Source of the DNA: Frateuria_A sp049727805
Lineage (GTDB): Bacteria; Pseudomonadota; Gammaproteobacteria; Xanthomonadales; Rhodanobacteraceae
Direction of reading: 5' to 3'
NCBI RefSeq assembly: GCF_049727805.1
Contig: NZ_JBCNYA010000018.1
Span: 1-64,000, forward strand
DNA length: 64,000 bases
Shown here: positions 34,964-43,211 of the stretch, piece after piece
How the letters are laid out: every line of letters starts with the position of its first letter
Position numbering within the stretch: position 1 is the first letter of the stretch
The notes under the pieces: generated by a model
Databases searched by the model: none
Told to the model about the DNA's origin: nothing
Seen by the model: the letters and a program-made list of their open reading frames with translations, nothing else
Position numbers and translations under genes: made by a program

Positions 34964-35062
34964 CCGGGAACGGAGAACGGGGAACGGGGAACGGTGAAGA
35001 GCAAAAGCGCGATATCGCAGCTCCTGGTTTTCCCCGTTCCCCGTTCCCTGTTCCCTGTTCCC
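34964..35062. repeat. Long inverted repeat of GGGAAC units between accB and accC
   Basis: The left arm (34964-34995) is built from repeated GGGAACGG-like units. The right arm (35031-35062) is its complement, built from CCGTTCCC and TTCCCTG units. They enclose about 35 bases that contain the short palindrome GCGATATCGC. The transcript between accB and accC would form a stem of nearly 30 base pairs with few mismatches. Confidence 0.85.
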
Positions 35063-35069
35063 GGACTAA

Positions 35070-35537
35070 TCACGCAATCACGAACATCGGCTGGTCGAAC
35101 TCGACCGGCTGCCCGTTCTCGACCAGGATCGCCTGCACGGTGCCGGCGACGTCGGCCTCGATCTGGTTGAACATCTTCATCGCCTCGATGATGCCCAGCG
35201 TCTCGCCGGCCTTGACCTGCTGGCCGACCTTGACGAAGGCGGCCGCGCCCGGCGTGGCGGAGGCGTAGAAGGTGCCGACCATCGGCGCCTTGACCACGTG
35301 GCCATCGGGCAGGCCGGGCGTGGCGGCGGGGGCTTCGGCGGCGGCCGGTGCGGCGGCCGGGGCCGCGACGGGAGCGAGCGGGGCGGCCTGCAGCGCGACC
35401 GGCGCCGCGGCGACGGCCATGCCGCCGGTGGGCACGCGCGACAGGCGCACCACTTCCTCGCCTTCCTTGATTTCCAGTTCCGCGAGGTTGGATTCCTCGA
35501 GCAGGTCGATCAGCTTCTTGATCTTGCGCAGATCCAT
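35070..35537 (-). CDS. accB: Acetyl-CoA carboxylase biotin carboxyl carrier protein (155 aa)
   Basis: Carries the biotin that shuttles CO2 between AccC and the carboxyltransferase. The N-terminal helical part (MDLRKIKKLIDLLEES) and an Ala/Pro-rich linker (residues 38-75) precede the lipoyl-like domain, with biotin lysine K121 in EAMKM and the preceding GTFYASATPGA thumb segment. The ATG at MDLRKIK is the family start. It heads the accBC operon and is 56 bases from aroQ. Confidence 0.96.
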   Translation of the reverse strand: MDLRKIKKLIDLLEESNLAELEIKEGEEVVRLSRVPTGGMAVAAAPVALQAAPLAPVAAPAAAPAAAEAPAATPGLPDGHVVKAPMVGTFYASATPGAAAFVKVGQQVKAGETLGIIEAMKMFNQIEADVAGTVQAILVENGQPVEFDQPMFVIA

Positions 35538-35593
35538 GGGAGTGCCTTCTTGTTCGGGGCCGCACGCGGCGGCCGGTCGGTTCTGAAAAAGGG

Positions 35594-36037
35594 TCAGGCC
35601 GGCGCCAGCCGCCGCAGGGCGGCCTGGAGCGCCAGCGTGTAGCTGTCGGCGCCGAAGCCGCACACCACGCCCACCGCCAGGTCGGACAGGTAGGAGTGCC
35701 GGCGGAACGGCTCGCGCGCGTGCACGTTGGACAGGTGCACCTCGATGAACGGAATCGCCACCGCCGCCAGCGCGTCGCGCAGCGCGATGCTGGTGTGGGT
35801 GAAGGCGGCCGGGTTGATCAGGATCCAGTCGATGGCCTCATCGCGCGCCTGCTGGACGCGCTCGACCAGGGCGTGCTCGGCATTGGACTGGAAGCTCGCC
35901 AACTGGTGCCCGGCCGCCTGCGCCTGCGCGGCCAGCCGCGCGTCGATGTCCGCGAGCGTGTCGCGCCCGTAGACCTCCGGCTCGCGCGAGCCCAGCAGGT
36001 TGAGGTTGGGCCCGTGCAGGACCAGCAGTTTCGCCAC
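35594..36037 (-). CDS. aroQ: Type II 3-dehydroquinate dehydratase (147 aa)
   Basis: Third step of the shikimate pathway. Diagnostic motifs are LHGPNLNLLGSREPEVYG at the N-terminus with the catalytic Tyr, SNAEHALVERVQ, INPAAFTHTSIALRDAL and EVHLSNVHAREPFR with the catalytic His. The start is GTG (VAKLLVLHG) preceded by AAGGTG; no ATG fits the family start. It is located just upstream of accB, the usual neighbour in many Proteobacteria. Confidence 0.95.
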   Translation of the reverse strand: MAKLLVLHGPNLNLLGSREPEVYGRDTLADIDARLAAQAQAAGHQLASFQSNAEHALVERVQQARDEAIDWILINPAAFTHTSIALRDALAAVAIPFIEVHLSNVHAREPFRRHSYLSDLAVGVVCGFGADSYTLALQAALRRLAPA

Positions 36038-36191
36038 GCCACACCTTGCAGCCAGCCGGGCGGACCCGGCGAGGGGGCGAAGTGTGCGCGCCCGGATCGA
36101 TGTTGTCCACTTCGGCGCAGTTCGGCGATGTTTGACGGAGAACTGGCGCACAAACCGTGCGTGGGCGTATGGGTGGGGTGTCGGCGAAGAG

Positions 36192-36430
36192 CGCCCCCAT
36201 CCGCCTTCGGCACCTTCCCCCGCCGGGCGGGGGAAGGCTCACCTCGCAGCATCCGATCCTTCCCCCGCTTGCGGGAAGGCCCACCTCGCAGCATCCGATC
36301 CTTCCCCCGCTTGCGGGAAGGCCCACCTCGCAGCATCCGATCCTTCCCCGCTTGCGGGGAAGGCCCACCTCGCAGCATCCGATCCTTCCCCCGCTTGCGG
36401 GGGAAGGTGCCCGAAGGGCGGATGGGGGCG
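36192..36430. repeat. 42-bp tandem array flanked by inverted repeats
   Basis: A unit containing CCTTCCCCCGCTTGCGG and ACCTCGCAGCATCCGAT repeats with a 42-base period; the second block occurs at 36241, 36283, 36325 and 36367. The array is bounded by inverted arms of about 30 bases, at 36192-36223 and 36397-36430, built on CCCCCATCCGCC and GGCGGATGGGGG. It fills most of the 36038-36449 gap between aroQ and the TlpA-like gene. No gene is credible there; the repeated frames read PASGGRIGCCEVG-like peptides. Confidence 0.9.
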
Positions 36431-36449
36431 GCCTTGCGGGGAGCAATCC

Positions 36450-36983
36450 TTATGGAGGACTCGCTCCGCCTCCAAGCCAGCCTTCCAGCGTCGCCCCATC
36501 CAGCACGCCCGCATGGCTGGCCAGCACCGAGCCGTCGGCATTGAGGAGCACGCTGTAGGGCAGCACGCCGGCGCCGTCGCCCAGTTGCCGCGCACTGTCC
36601 GGGTCGTCCAGCCGGCCCATCAGGATCGGGTAGTTGACCGGATAGGCCTTCAGGTAGGCGCGCACGTTGTCGGGCGTATCCATGGCAATGCCCACCACCA
36701 CCGGACGATCGCCGCCGAACCGCGCCTGTGCCGCGGCCAGCGCCGGCATCTCCTTCCGGCACGGCCCGCACCAGGTGGCCCAGAAGTTGACCAGCACGCG
36801 CCGTCCCGCGTAGTCGGACAGCGCATGCTCGCGCCCGTCCAGGTCGGGCAGGCGCATCGCCGGCGCCGGCTGGCCGACCAGGTCGGCACCGCGCCGCACG
36901 CGCGAGGCGTGCTGCAGCCAGCCGCCCGCCACGGCGGCAAGCACCGCCAGGGCGAGGATCAGCCAGCTCGCGCGGGTCATCAT
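36450..36983 (-). CDS. TlpA/ResA-like thiol-disulfide oxidoreductase (177 aa)
   Basis: Membrane-anchored periplasmic thioredoxin. An N-terminal helix (ILALAVLAAVAGGWL) is followed by VGQPAPAMRLPDLDG and the active site NFWATWCGPCRKEMP near residue 72, then a Pro-containing loop (GVLPYSVLLNADG) opposite the active site. Such proteins reduce apocytochrome c or other periplasmic thiols. It starts one base after the dsbD stop, so DsbD probably supplies its electrons. Confidence 0.88.
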   Translation of the reverse strand: MMTRASWLILALAVLAAVAGGWLQHASRVRRGADLVGQPAPAMRLPDLDGREHALSDYAGRRVLVNFWATWCGPCRKEMPALAAAQARFGGDRPVVVGIAMDTPDNVRAYLKAYPVNYPILMGRLDDPDSARQLGDGAGVLPYSVLLNADGSVLASHAGVLDGATLEGWLGGGASPP

Positions 36984-36984
36984 G

Positions 36985-39162
36985 TCAGCGCGCCGCCTGG
37001 GTCAACGCCTGTTCGACTAGGCCCGAGGTGAGTACGGTGGGCAGCTTGCGTCCCTCGCCGCCGCCGTGCGGGAACACCACGTAGAGCGGCACGCCGGGCG
37101 AGTGGTACTGCTCGAGGAAGGCGGCGATGGTCGGGTTCACGTCGGTCCAGTCGCCCTTCATGTAGACCGTGCCGGTGCGCTGGAGCAGGTCGCGGAAGGC
37201 CGCCGTGTCCAGCACCGTGTGCTCGTTGGCCTTGCAGGTGACGCACCAGTCGGCAGTCATGTCGACGAACACCGGGGTGCCGGCGGCGCGCAGCTCGGCC
37301 AGCTTTTCCGGGCTGTAGGCGACCACGCCGTCGCCGGCCTGCGCCGCACGCATCGGCGGGGGCAACTGCGACAAGGCATACAGCGGCGCCGCGGTAGCCA
37401 GCAGCGCCAGCAGCACCGGCGCGCGAACCAGGCCGCCGCGGCCACGGCTGCGCTCGAACCACCACAGGGCCAGCGCCAGGAACACGCCAGCGACCAGCAG
37501 CAGGCCCACCGCGTCGGCGCCGCGCTGGTTGGCCAGCACCCAGGCGAGCCAGGCGGCGGTGAGGTACATCGGGAAGGCCAGGAACTGCTTGAGCGTTTCC
37601 ATCCAGCGGCCCGGCCGCGGCAGCCGCCGCGCCAGGGCCGGCACGAAACCGACCAGCAGGAACGGCAGCGCCAGGCCGATGCCGAGCGCCACGAATACCA
37701 GCAGTGCGTGCACGGCCGGCGCGGCGAAGGCATAGGCCAGCGCGCTGCCCATGAACGGCGCCGTGCAGGGGCTGGCCACCACCACCGCCAGCACGCCGGT
37801 GAAGAAGTCGCCGGCCGCGCCGCCGCGCGTGGCCAGCCCGGCGCCGGTGTTGCCCAGCGAGGCGCCGAACTGCACCAGCCCGGACATCGACAGGCCCACC
37901 GCGAGCATCACCAGCGCCAGCACGCCGACCAGCAGCGGCTGCTGCAACTGCGTGCCCCAGCCCAGCGCGTGGCCGGCCGAGCGCAAGGCGAGGATGCCCA
38001 GGCCCAGCGCCACGAAGCTCAGCAGCACGCCGGCCGTGTAGGCCAGCGCATGCGCGCGCGCGCGCGCCGGACTCTCGCCGCTTTCCAGGAGGCCCACCGC
38101 CTTGATCGACAGCACCGGCAGCACGCACGGCATCAGGTTCAGCACCAGACCGCCGCCGAGGGCGAGCAGCAGGGCGAGCCAAAGGCTGGTCTGTAGCGGA
38201 CCCTGCGTCGCGGACGTCGGCGGCGCTTCCGGGGCGGTGGCCGTGGGCGTACCGGTCGCCGGTGCGCCGCCGAGGTCGACGTCCAGCACGCGGGTCATCA
38301 TCGGATAGCACAGGCCGCCGTCCTGGCAGCCCTGGAAGCTGGCTTCCAGCACCAGACGCGTGCGTCCGCCCGCGTCGCCCGTGACGGTCACCGGCAGGTC
38401 CAGCTCGTTGAAGTAGACGGTGACGTCGCCGAAGTGCGGATCGTCCTTGCGCGTGCCGGCCGGCCACTGCGGCGCCAGCGCCAGGCCCTTGCCGTCGCGC
38501 AACTGCAGCCGGGTCTGGTCGCGGTACAGGTAGTAGCCGGGCGGCATCGTCCAGCGCAGCAGCAGGTGCTGAGGGTCCTGCGCCACCGCTTCGAGCCTGA
38601 ACGCCTGCTCGGCGGGGAGCGGGGTATCGCCGCCGGTGGAACCGTGGGTGGCGCCCAGGCTCTGCAGCGCGGCGCCGAGCGATCCGCCCCCGGCCGCGGC
38701 GCCGGCCGCGGGCAGCGGCAGGTCCAGTTGCTCGGTATGCGGCGGATAGCAGATCTTCGGATCGACCTCGTGGCAGCCCTGGAACTGCACGCCCAGGCGC
38801 AGCCGCGTGGTGCCCGGCGCCACCGTGTACGGCACGCTGGCGTCGATCGCGTGGTGGTAGATCTCCACGTCGCCCAGGTACTCGTCGTGGTGCTTCTCGC
38901 CGTCGGGAAAGGTCGGCTCGCCCAGCGTCACGCCGTCGGCCGGCTTGAACTTCATGCGGCCGCGGTAGAGGTAGTAGTCCGGCGCGATTTCCCAGTGCAG
39001 CTTGAGCACGCCCGGCGTGGAGGCGTCGGCGCTGAGCTTGTAGGCCTCGGTGACGGGCAGCAGGCCATCGTCCTCCTGCGCCGTCGCGGGAAGCGTGAAC
39101 AGCAGGCCCAGCAGAAGCAGGGCGAAGGCGGCCAGCCGGCCGGAAAACATCGATCGCATCAT
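36985..39162 (-). CDS. dsbD: Thiol:disulfide interchange protein DsbD with duplicated N-terminal domain (725 aa)
   Basis: Inner-membrane carrier that moves electrons from cytoplasmic thioredoxin to periplasmic thiol reductases. After the signal peptide come two DsbD-alpha immunoglobulin-like domains in tandem, at about 33-150 (cysteines C130 and C138) and 182-298 (C279 and C285), where E. coli has one. Eight transmembrane helices follow, with C346 (LMPCVLP) and C466 (ASPCTAP). The C-terminal thioredoxin-like domain has C640 and C643 in ADWCVTCK. The total of 725 residues against about 565 in E. coli is explained by the extra domain. The start is the first of two adjacent ATGs before a signal peptide. 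Confidence 0.93.
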   Translation of the reverse strand: MMRSMFSGRLAAFALLLLGLLFTLPATAQEDDGLLPVTEAYKLSADASTPGVLKLHWEIAPDYYLYRGRMKFKPADGVTLGEPTFPDGEKHHDEYLGDVEIYHHAIDASVPYTVAPGTTRLRLGVQFQGCHEVDPKICYPPHTEQLDLPLPAAGAAAGGGSLGAALQSLGATHGSTGGDTPLPAEQAFRLEAVAQDPQHLLLRWTMPPGYYLYRDQTRLQLRDGKGLALAPQWPAGTRKDDPHFGDVTVYFNELDLPVTVTGDAGGRTRLVLEASFQGCQDGGLCYPMMTRVLDVDLGGAPATGTPTATAPEAPPTSATQGPLQTSLWLALLLALGGGLVLNLMPCVLPVLSIKAVGLLESGESPARARAHALAYTAGVLLSFVALGLGILALRSAGHALGWGTQLQQPLLVGVLALVMLAVGLSMSGLVQFGASLGNTGAGLATRGGAAGDFFTGVLAVVVASPCTAPFMGSALAYAFAAPAVHALLVFVALGIGLALPFLLVGFVPALARRLPRPGRWMETLKQFLAFPMYLTAAWLAWVLANQRGADAVGLLLVAGVFLALALWWFERSRGRGGLVRAPVLLALLATAAPLYALSQLPPPMRAAQAGDGVVAYSPEKLAELRAAGTPVFVDMTADWCVTCKANEHTVLDTAAFRDLLQRTGTVYMKGDWTDVNPTIAAFLEQYHSPGVPLYVVFPHGGGEGRKLPTVLTSGLVEQALTQAAR

Positions 39163-39227
39163 GGGGACCCTGGGTGGGTTGAAGGGATTATGGCGCGGCT
39201 TGCGCCGCGCCGCCGATGGCTGCGGCC

Positions 39228-40118
39228 TTATGCCGGCCGCGTCGTCGGCCGTGGACGCAGCACGCCGGTGGTGAGTGCCACGCCGAACAGGATCACGATG
39301 CAACCGCCGGCCATCGCCAGGGTCACCCGTTCGCCGAGGAACAGCGCGCCCCACAGCACCGCGAAGGCGGGGATCAGGTACAGCACCACCATCGTGCGCG
39401 CCGCGCCGGTGCGCGCGATCAGTTGGAAGAACAGCACGTAGGCCACCGCCGTGCACAGCACCGCCAGGCCGGCCATGGCGGCCCATGCCTCCGCGCCGGG
39501 CGGCCGCGCCGGCCAGTACGCGAGCGTCGCGGGCGCCAGCAGCAGGGCGGAGACGAACTGCCCGCCGGCCGCGGCGGTCAGCGACGACACCGCCGGCAGC
39601 CGGCGTTCGCTGTAGTGCGCGGTGAAGGCATAGCAGGCCACCGCGCCGAGGCAGGCCGCGATCGCCCAGCCGCTGCCCGCGCCGCCGTGCGTGTTCCCGG
39701 CGCTGCCGCCGATCAGCCACAGCACGCCGGCCAACCCGACCAGCAGACCGGCCAGGCGCATCCCGTCGAGCTTCTGGCCCAGCCACAGCCAGCCGGAGGC
39801 GGCCACCAGCAGCGGCGTGAGCGCGTCGAAGATCGCCGACAGGCCCGCCGGCAGGCTGCGTGCCGCGAACGAGAAGAGCACGTAGGGCAACGCGCCGTTG
39901 CTCACGCCGACCACCGCGATCGGCCAGGCGTGCCGGCGCAATTCGGCGCGACGGCCGGCGCTGGCCAGCAGTGGCAGGAAGCACAGCGAGGCGCCGATCG
40001 CCCGCAGGCCCGCCAGCGCCATGCCGCCGAAGGCGTCCGCGCCCATCCGCATGAACAGGAACGAGGCGCCCCACAGCGCGCCGAGCAGCAACAGCATGGC
40101 CAGGTCGAGGCGTTTCAT
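39228..40118 (-). CDS. EamA/DMT family exporter (296 aa)
   Basis: Ten-helix inner-membrane transporter made of two EamA repeats. It begins KRLDLAMLLLLGALWGASFLFMRMG and contains RSLPAGLSAIFDALTPLL in repeat one and LIPAFAVLWGALFLGE in repeat two. It is clearly paralogous to the transporter at 43212-44108. It is transcribed divergently from the MocR regulator, which may control it. The substrate is likely an amino acid or other small metabolite, unassigned. Confidence 0.88.
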   Translation of the reverse strand: MKRLDLAMLLLLGALWGASFLFMRMGADAFGGMALAGLRAIGASLCFLPLLASAGRRAELRRHAWPIAVVGVSNGALPYVLFSFAARSLPAGLSAIFDALTPLLVAASGWLWLGQKLDGMRLAGLLVGLAGVLWLIGGSAGNTHGGAGSGWAIAACLGAVACYAFTAHYSERRLPAVSSLTAAAGGQFVSALLLAPATLAYWPARPPGAEAWAAMAGLAVLCTAVAYVLFFQLIARTGAARTMVVLYLIPAFAVLWGALFLGERVTLAMAGGCIVILFGVALTTGVLRPRPTTRPA

Positions 40119-40226
40119 CGGCAGCTCCGGCGCGTGGAATGGGCTCAGGCTAGGTGGCGTGCTGGACTTGCAAAAGATCCACAATGAGGCAAGTCTCTTG
40201 GTCCAATTTTCCCGGCTGGAGGGCGC
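40119..40226. promoter_or_regulatory. Divergent promoter region with candidate MocR operator
   Basis: The 108 bases between the divergent exporter and MocR starts contain an inverted repeat ACTTGC (40166-40171) and GCAAGT (40189-40194), 17 bases apart, in a locally AT-richer stretch. MocR regulators commonly bind repeats in such shared regions. No consensus -10 could be assigned safely. Confidence 0.4.
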
Positions 40227-41660
40227 GTGCATCCGTTCGAGTTCCCGCTGGAACTGCCTCCGCGCGGCTCGCGCCAGCGCCTGCACGCGCTGCACGCGCA
40301 ACTGCGCGCGGCGATTCTGGACGGGCGCCTCGCCGCCGGCCTGCGCCTGCCGGCCACGCGCGAACTGGCCACCGCGTTGGGGCTCTCGCGCAACACCGTG
40401 GTCGCCGCCTACGAGCGGCTGCTCAGCGAGGGCTACCTCGAGGCGCGCCAGGGCGCCGGCAATTTCGTGGCGGCGCTGGGTACGCCGCGCCCATCGGCGC
40501 CCGCCGCCGACGGCACCGACCGCCGGCTCGCGGCACCCTGGCGCGGCATCGCTCCGCCGCCGCCGCCGACGCCGGCCACGGTGCCCTGCGACTTCCGCCT
40601 GGGCAGCCCGGACGCGCGGCCGTTTCCCTTCGACGTATGGCGGCGCTTGTCGATGCGCGCCTGGCGCGCGGCCTCGCGCGCGGCGCCCGTGTACGGCGCG
40701 CCGCAGGGACAGCCGGCGCTGCGCGAGGCGATTGCTCATCACGTGGCGTTCGCCCGCGCGGTGGCCTGCGGCCCGGACGACGTGATCGTCACCCGCGGCG
40801 CGCAGCAGGCGTTCGACCTGCTCGCGCGCGTGCTGGTGACGCCGGGTCGCACGGTGGTCGCGGTGGAGGAGCCAGGCTATCCGCCGCTGCGCGAGGCTTT
40901 CGCGGCGGCCGGGGCGAAACTGGTCGGCGTGCCGGTGGACGCCGAGGGGTTGGTGGTCGAGCGCCTGCCCGCGCAGGCGCGGGTGATCTACGTGACGCCC
41001 TCGCACCAGTTCCCGCTCGGCGTCACCCTGTCGCCGCGGCGCCGCGCGGCGCTGCTGGCCTTCGCCCAGGCACACGGCGCCACCGTGATCGAGGACGACT
41101 ACGACAGCGAGTTCCGCTACGGCGAACGCCCGCTCGACGCGCTGCAGACGCTCGATCGCGCCGGCACGGTCTGCTACGTCGGCACCTTTTCCAAGTGCCT
41201 GTTCCCGGCGCTGCGGCTGGGCTACGCAGTGGCACCGGCGTGGCTCGCCCCGGCGCTGGCCCGGGCCCGGCGGCTGGCGGACGGCTACGGCGATCCGGCT
41301 GCGCAGGAGACGCTCGCCGCGTTCATCGCCGAGGGGCATCTGGCGCGGCACGTGCGACGCATGCGGCGCGTCTACGCGCAACGGCGCGAGCGGCTGCTGG
41401 AGGCGCTCGATCGCCATGGCCGCGGCCGCCTGGAGGTCTGGCCCTCCAGCGCCGGCCTGCACCTGGCGGCGCGGCTGCCGCGCGGGGTGCGCGCGTGCGA
41501 GCTGGTCGCGCAGGCGGCGGCGCAGGGCATTCACCTGGAGGCGCTCGGGGGCTATGCGTTGGGCCGACCGGCGCCCAACGGTCTGGCCTTCGGCTTCGGG
41601 CGGGTGGAAGAGGCTACGATCGACGAGGCGGTGCGGCGGATCGCGCGGTTGCTCGGTTGA
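40227..41660 (+). CDS. MocR/PdxR-type transcriptional regulator (477 aa)
   Basis: An N-terminal GntR winged-helix domain (residues 10-80: RLHALHAQLRAAILDGRL, LPATRELATALGLSRNTVVAAYERL) is fused to an aminotransferase-like domain. The latter has NYGQ-type substitutes such as YVTPSHQFPLGVTLS, the Asp in VIEDDYDSEFRY and the PLP lysine in FSKCLFPALRLGY near residue 330. Such regulators sense PLP or amino compounds. The start is GTG with GGAGGG upstream. The divergent exporter is the most likely target, together with the gene itself. Confidence 0.9.
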   Translation: MHPFEFPLELPPRGSRQRLHALHAQLRAAILDGRLAAGLRLPATRELATALGLSRNTVVAAYERLLSEGYLEARQGAGNFVAALGTPRPSAPAADGTDRRLAAPWRGIAPPPPPTPATVPCDFRLGSPDARPFPFDVWRRLSMRAWRAASRAAPVYGAPQGQPALREAIAHHVAFARAVACGPDDVIVTRGAQQAFDLLARVLVTPGRTVVAVEEPGYPPLREAFAAAGAKLVGVPVDAEGLVVERLPAQARVIYVTPSHQFPLGVTLSPRRRAALLAFAQAHGATVIEDDYDSEFRYGERPLDALQTLDRAGTVCYVGTFSKCLFPALRLGYAVAPAWLAPALARARRLADGYGDPAAQETLAAFIAEGHLARHVRRMRRVYAQRRERLLEALDRHGRGRLEVWPSSAGLHLAARLPRGVRACELVAQAAAQGIHLEALGGYALGRPAPNGLAFGFGRVEEATIDEAVRRIARLLG

Positions 41661-41765
41661 TTCCCGAGCCCCGGAACGGTGGTTCCCCTGTTTTGCCGGC
41701 GATTGGCTCTTATCCGCTCCAAGGGCGCGGACCAGCATGGAGGCCTCTCTCCATCGGAACCTTCC

Positions 41766-42782
41766 ATGCGCCGCCTGCTCCTGCTCTGCCTGTGGATGCT
41801 TGCCCTCCCGTCGTGGGCCGATTCCGGCCAGCAGCGTGCCGTGGCCGCCGGCCGCAGCCTGGTCGGTACGCCGGCGCCGCGGCTGCGGCTCACGACCATC
41901 GATGGCCAGACCATCGACCTGGGCAAGCTGTACGGCCGCAAGGCGGTCTACCTGAAGTTCTGGGCCACCTGGTGCGTGCCCTGCCGCGAGCAGATGCCGC
42001 ACTTCGAACGTACCTTCGAACAGGCCGGGTCCGACCTGGAAGTGATCGCCGTCGACGTCGGTTTCGAGGACAGCGTGGAACAGGTGCGCAAGTACCGCCG
42101 CGAGATGGGCCTGAAGATGCCGATCGTGTTCGACACGGACGGCACGCTGGGCGAAGCGTTCCGCCTGCGCGTGACGCCGCAGCACGTGGTGATCGGCCGC
42201 GACGGGCGCATCGCCTTCGTCGGCCACGAGGTCAACGATGCGCTGGAACATGCGCTGGTCGCCGCGCGGCACGCCGATGCGGCGCCCCCGGTCGCGCCGT
42301 CGACGGAAGTGCCCACCCATCGCGACACGGACGAACGCCTGCCGACGCTGGCGATCGATACGCTCGATGGCGGCCGCTTCCGGATCGGCGCCGGCGCACC
42401 GGCGCAGCCGACTGTGCTGGTGTTCGTTTCGCCCTGGTGTGAGAGCTACCTGGCCGACAGCCGTCCCGCCGTCGCGGCGGCCTGCCGGCGCATGCGCGAG
42501 CAGGTGGCGTCGCTGTCCGCCGCGCCGGGCGTGCGCTGGCTGGGCATCGCCTCGGGCCTGTGGGCCGAGCGCGCCGACGTGGAGGCCTGGGGCCGCAAGC
42601 ACGCCGTGGCGATACCGCTGGCGCTGGATACCGACGGCGCGCTGTTCCGCCGCTTCGGCGTGATGCACGTGCCGACCGTGCTGCTGGCGGACGCGCAGGG
42701 GCGCATCGTGCGGCGGCTGGACGGACAGGCCGATCTCGCCGCCGCGCTGCGGCCGTTGCTCGGCGCGGGCAAGGCGCATTGA
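41766..42782 (+). CDS. Secreted tandem thioredoxin-fold protein (338 aa)
   Basis: A signal peptide (LLLLCLWMLALPSWA) is followed by a TlpA-like domain (35-165) with a complete active site WATWCVPC (C70, C73) and a cis-Pro region RVTPQHVV. A second thioredoxin-like domain (190-330) has its active-site position reading SPWCESYL, with a single cysteine, C225. The first domain should be redox-active in the periplasm; the second cannot form the usual CXXC disulfide and may be structural or use mixed disulfides. It shares bases with the following cupin gene (TGATG), so the two act together or are co-expressed. Confidence 0.8.
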   Translation: MRRLLLLCLWMLALPSWADSGQQRAVAAGRSLVGTPAPRLRLTTIDGQTIDLGKLYGRKAVYLKFWATWCVPCREQMPHFERTFEQAGSDLEVIAVDVGFEDSVEQVRKYRREMGLKMPIVFDTDGTLGEAFRLRVTPQHVVIGRDGRIAFVGHEVNDALEHALVAARHADAAPPVAPSTEVPTHRDTDERLPTLAIDTLDGGRFRIGAGAPAQPTVLVFVSPWCESYLADSRPAVAAACRRMREQVASLSAAPGVRWLGIASGLWAERADVEAWGRKHAVAIPLALDTDGALFRRFGVMHVPTVLLADAQGRIVRRLDGQADLAAALRPLLGAGKAH

Positions 42783-43195
42783 TGCGCCGGCTGGCCTGGG
42801 CGTGGGTGCTGTGCTTGCCGCTGACGACATTCGCCGGCGGCGCCAGCGAGCACCGCCTGCTGGATACGCCGCTGGCGAATGCGCCGGGCCGGCAACTGAC
42901 CGCGATCACCGTGCGCTACGCGCCGGGCGAGTCCTCCCGCGCGCACCGGCATCCCGGCGCAGCCTTCGTCTACGTGCTCGAAGGGCGCGTGCGCAGCGCA
43001 TTGGCGGGGCAGCGCCCGCGCGTCTATCGCGCTGGCGAGAGCTGGTTCGAGCCGCCGGGCGCGCATCACCGGATCAGCGCCAATGCCAGCGACCGCGAGC
43101 CGGCGCGTCTGCTGGTGGTGTTCGTGGCCGCGCCTGGTGCGCCGCTCAGCGTGCCCGAGGTGTCATCCGATCGGCCGAAGGATCCAGCGAAGTGA
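42782..43195 (+). CDS. Secreted cupin-domain protein (137 aa)
   Basis: A signal peptide (LAWAWVLCLPLTTFAGG) is followed by a single cupin. Its metal site is SSRAHRHPGAAFVYVLEG (two His and the Glu) with GESWFEPPGAHHRI as the second motif. Such small secreted cupins bind a metal and often a small organic ligand; catalytic function is unknown. It is translated from an ATG overlapping the stop of the thioredoxin-fold gene. Confidence 0.82.
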   Translation: MRRLAWAWVLCLPLTTFAGGASEHRLLDTPLANAPGRQLTAITVRYAPGESSRAHRHPGAAFVYVLEGRVRSALAGQRPRVYRAGESWFEPPGAHHRISANASDREPARLLVVFVAAPGAPLSVPEVSSDRPKDPAK

Positions 43196-43211
43196 CGGCG
43201 GTTGTTGCGCC

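Noticed and set aside
36192..36430. Possible CRISPR array
   Set aside because: The units follow each other with no unique spacers and there are no cas genes; it is a simple tandem repeat.
40119..42830. Upstream extension of the EamA exporter frame to 1200 codons on the minus strand
   Set aside because: The extension crosses a divergent gene and an AT-richer promoter region, and only the last 296 codons match a protein family.
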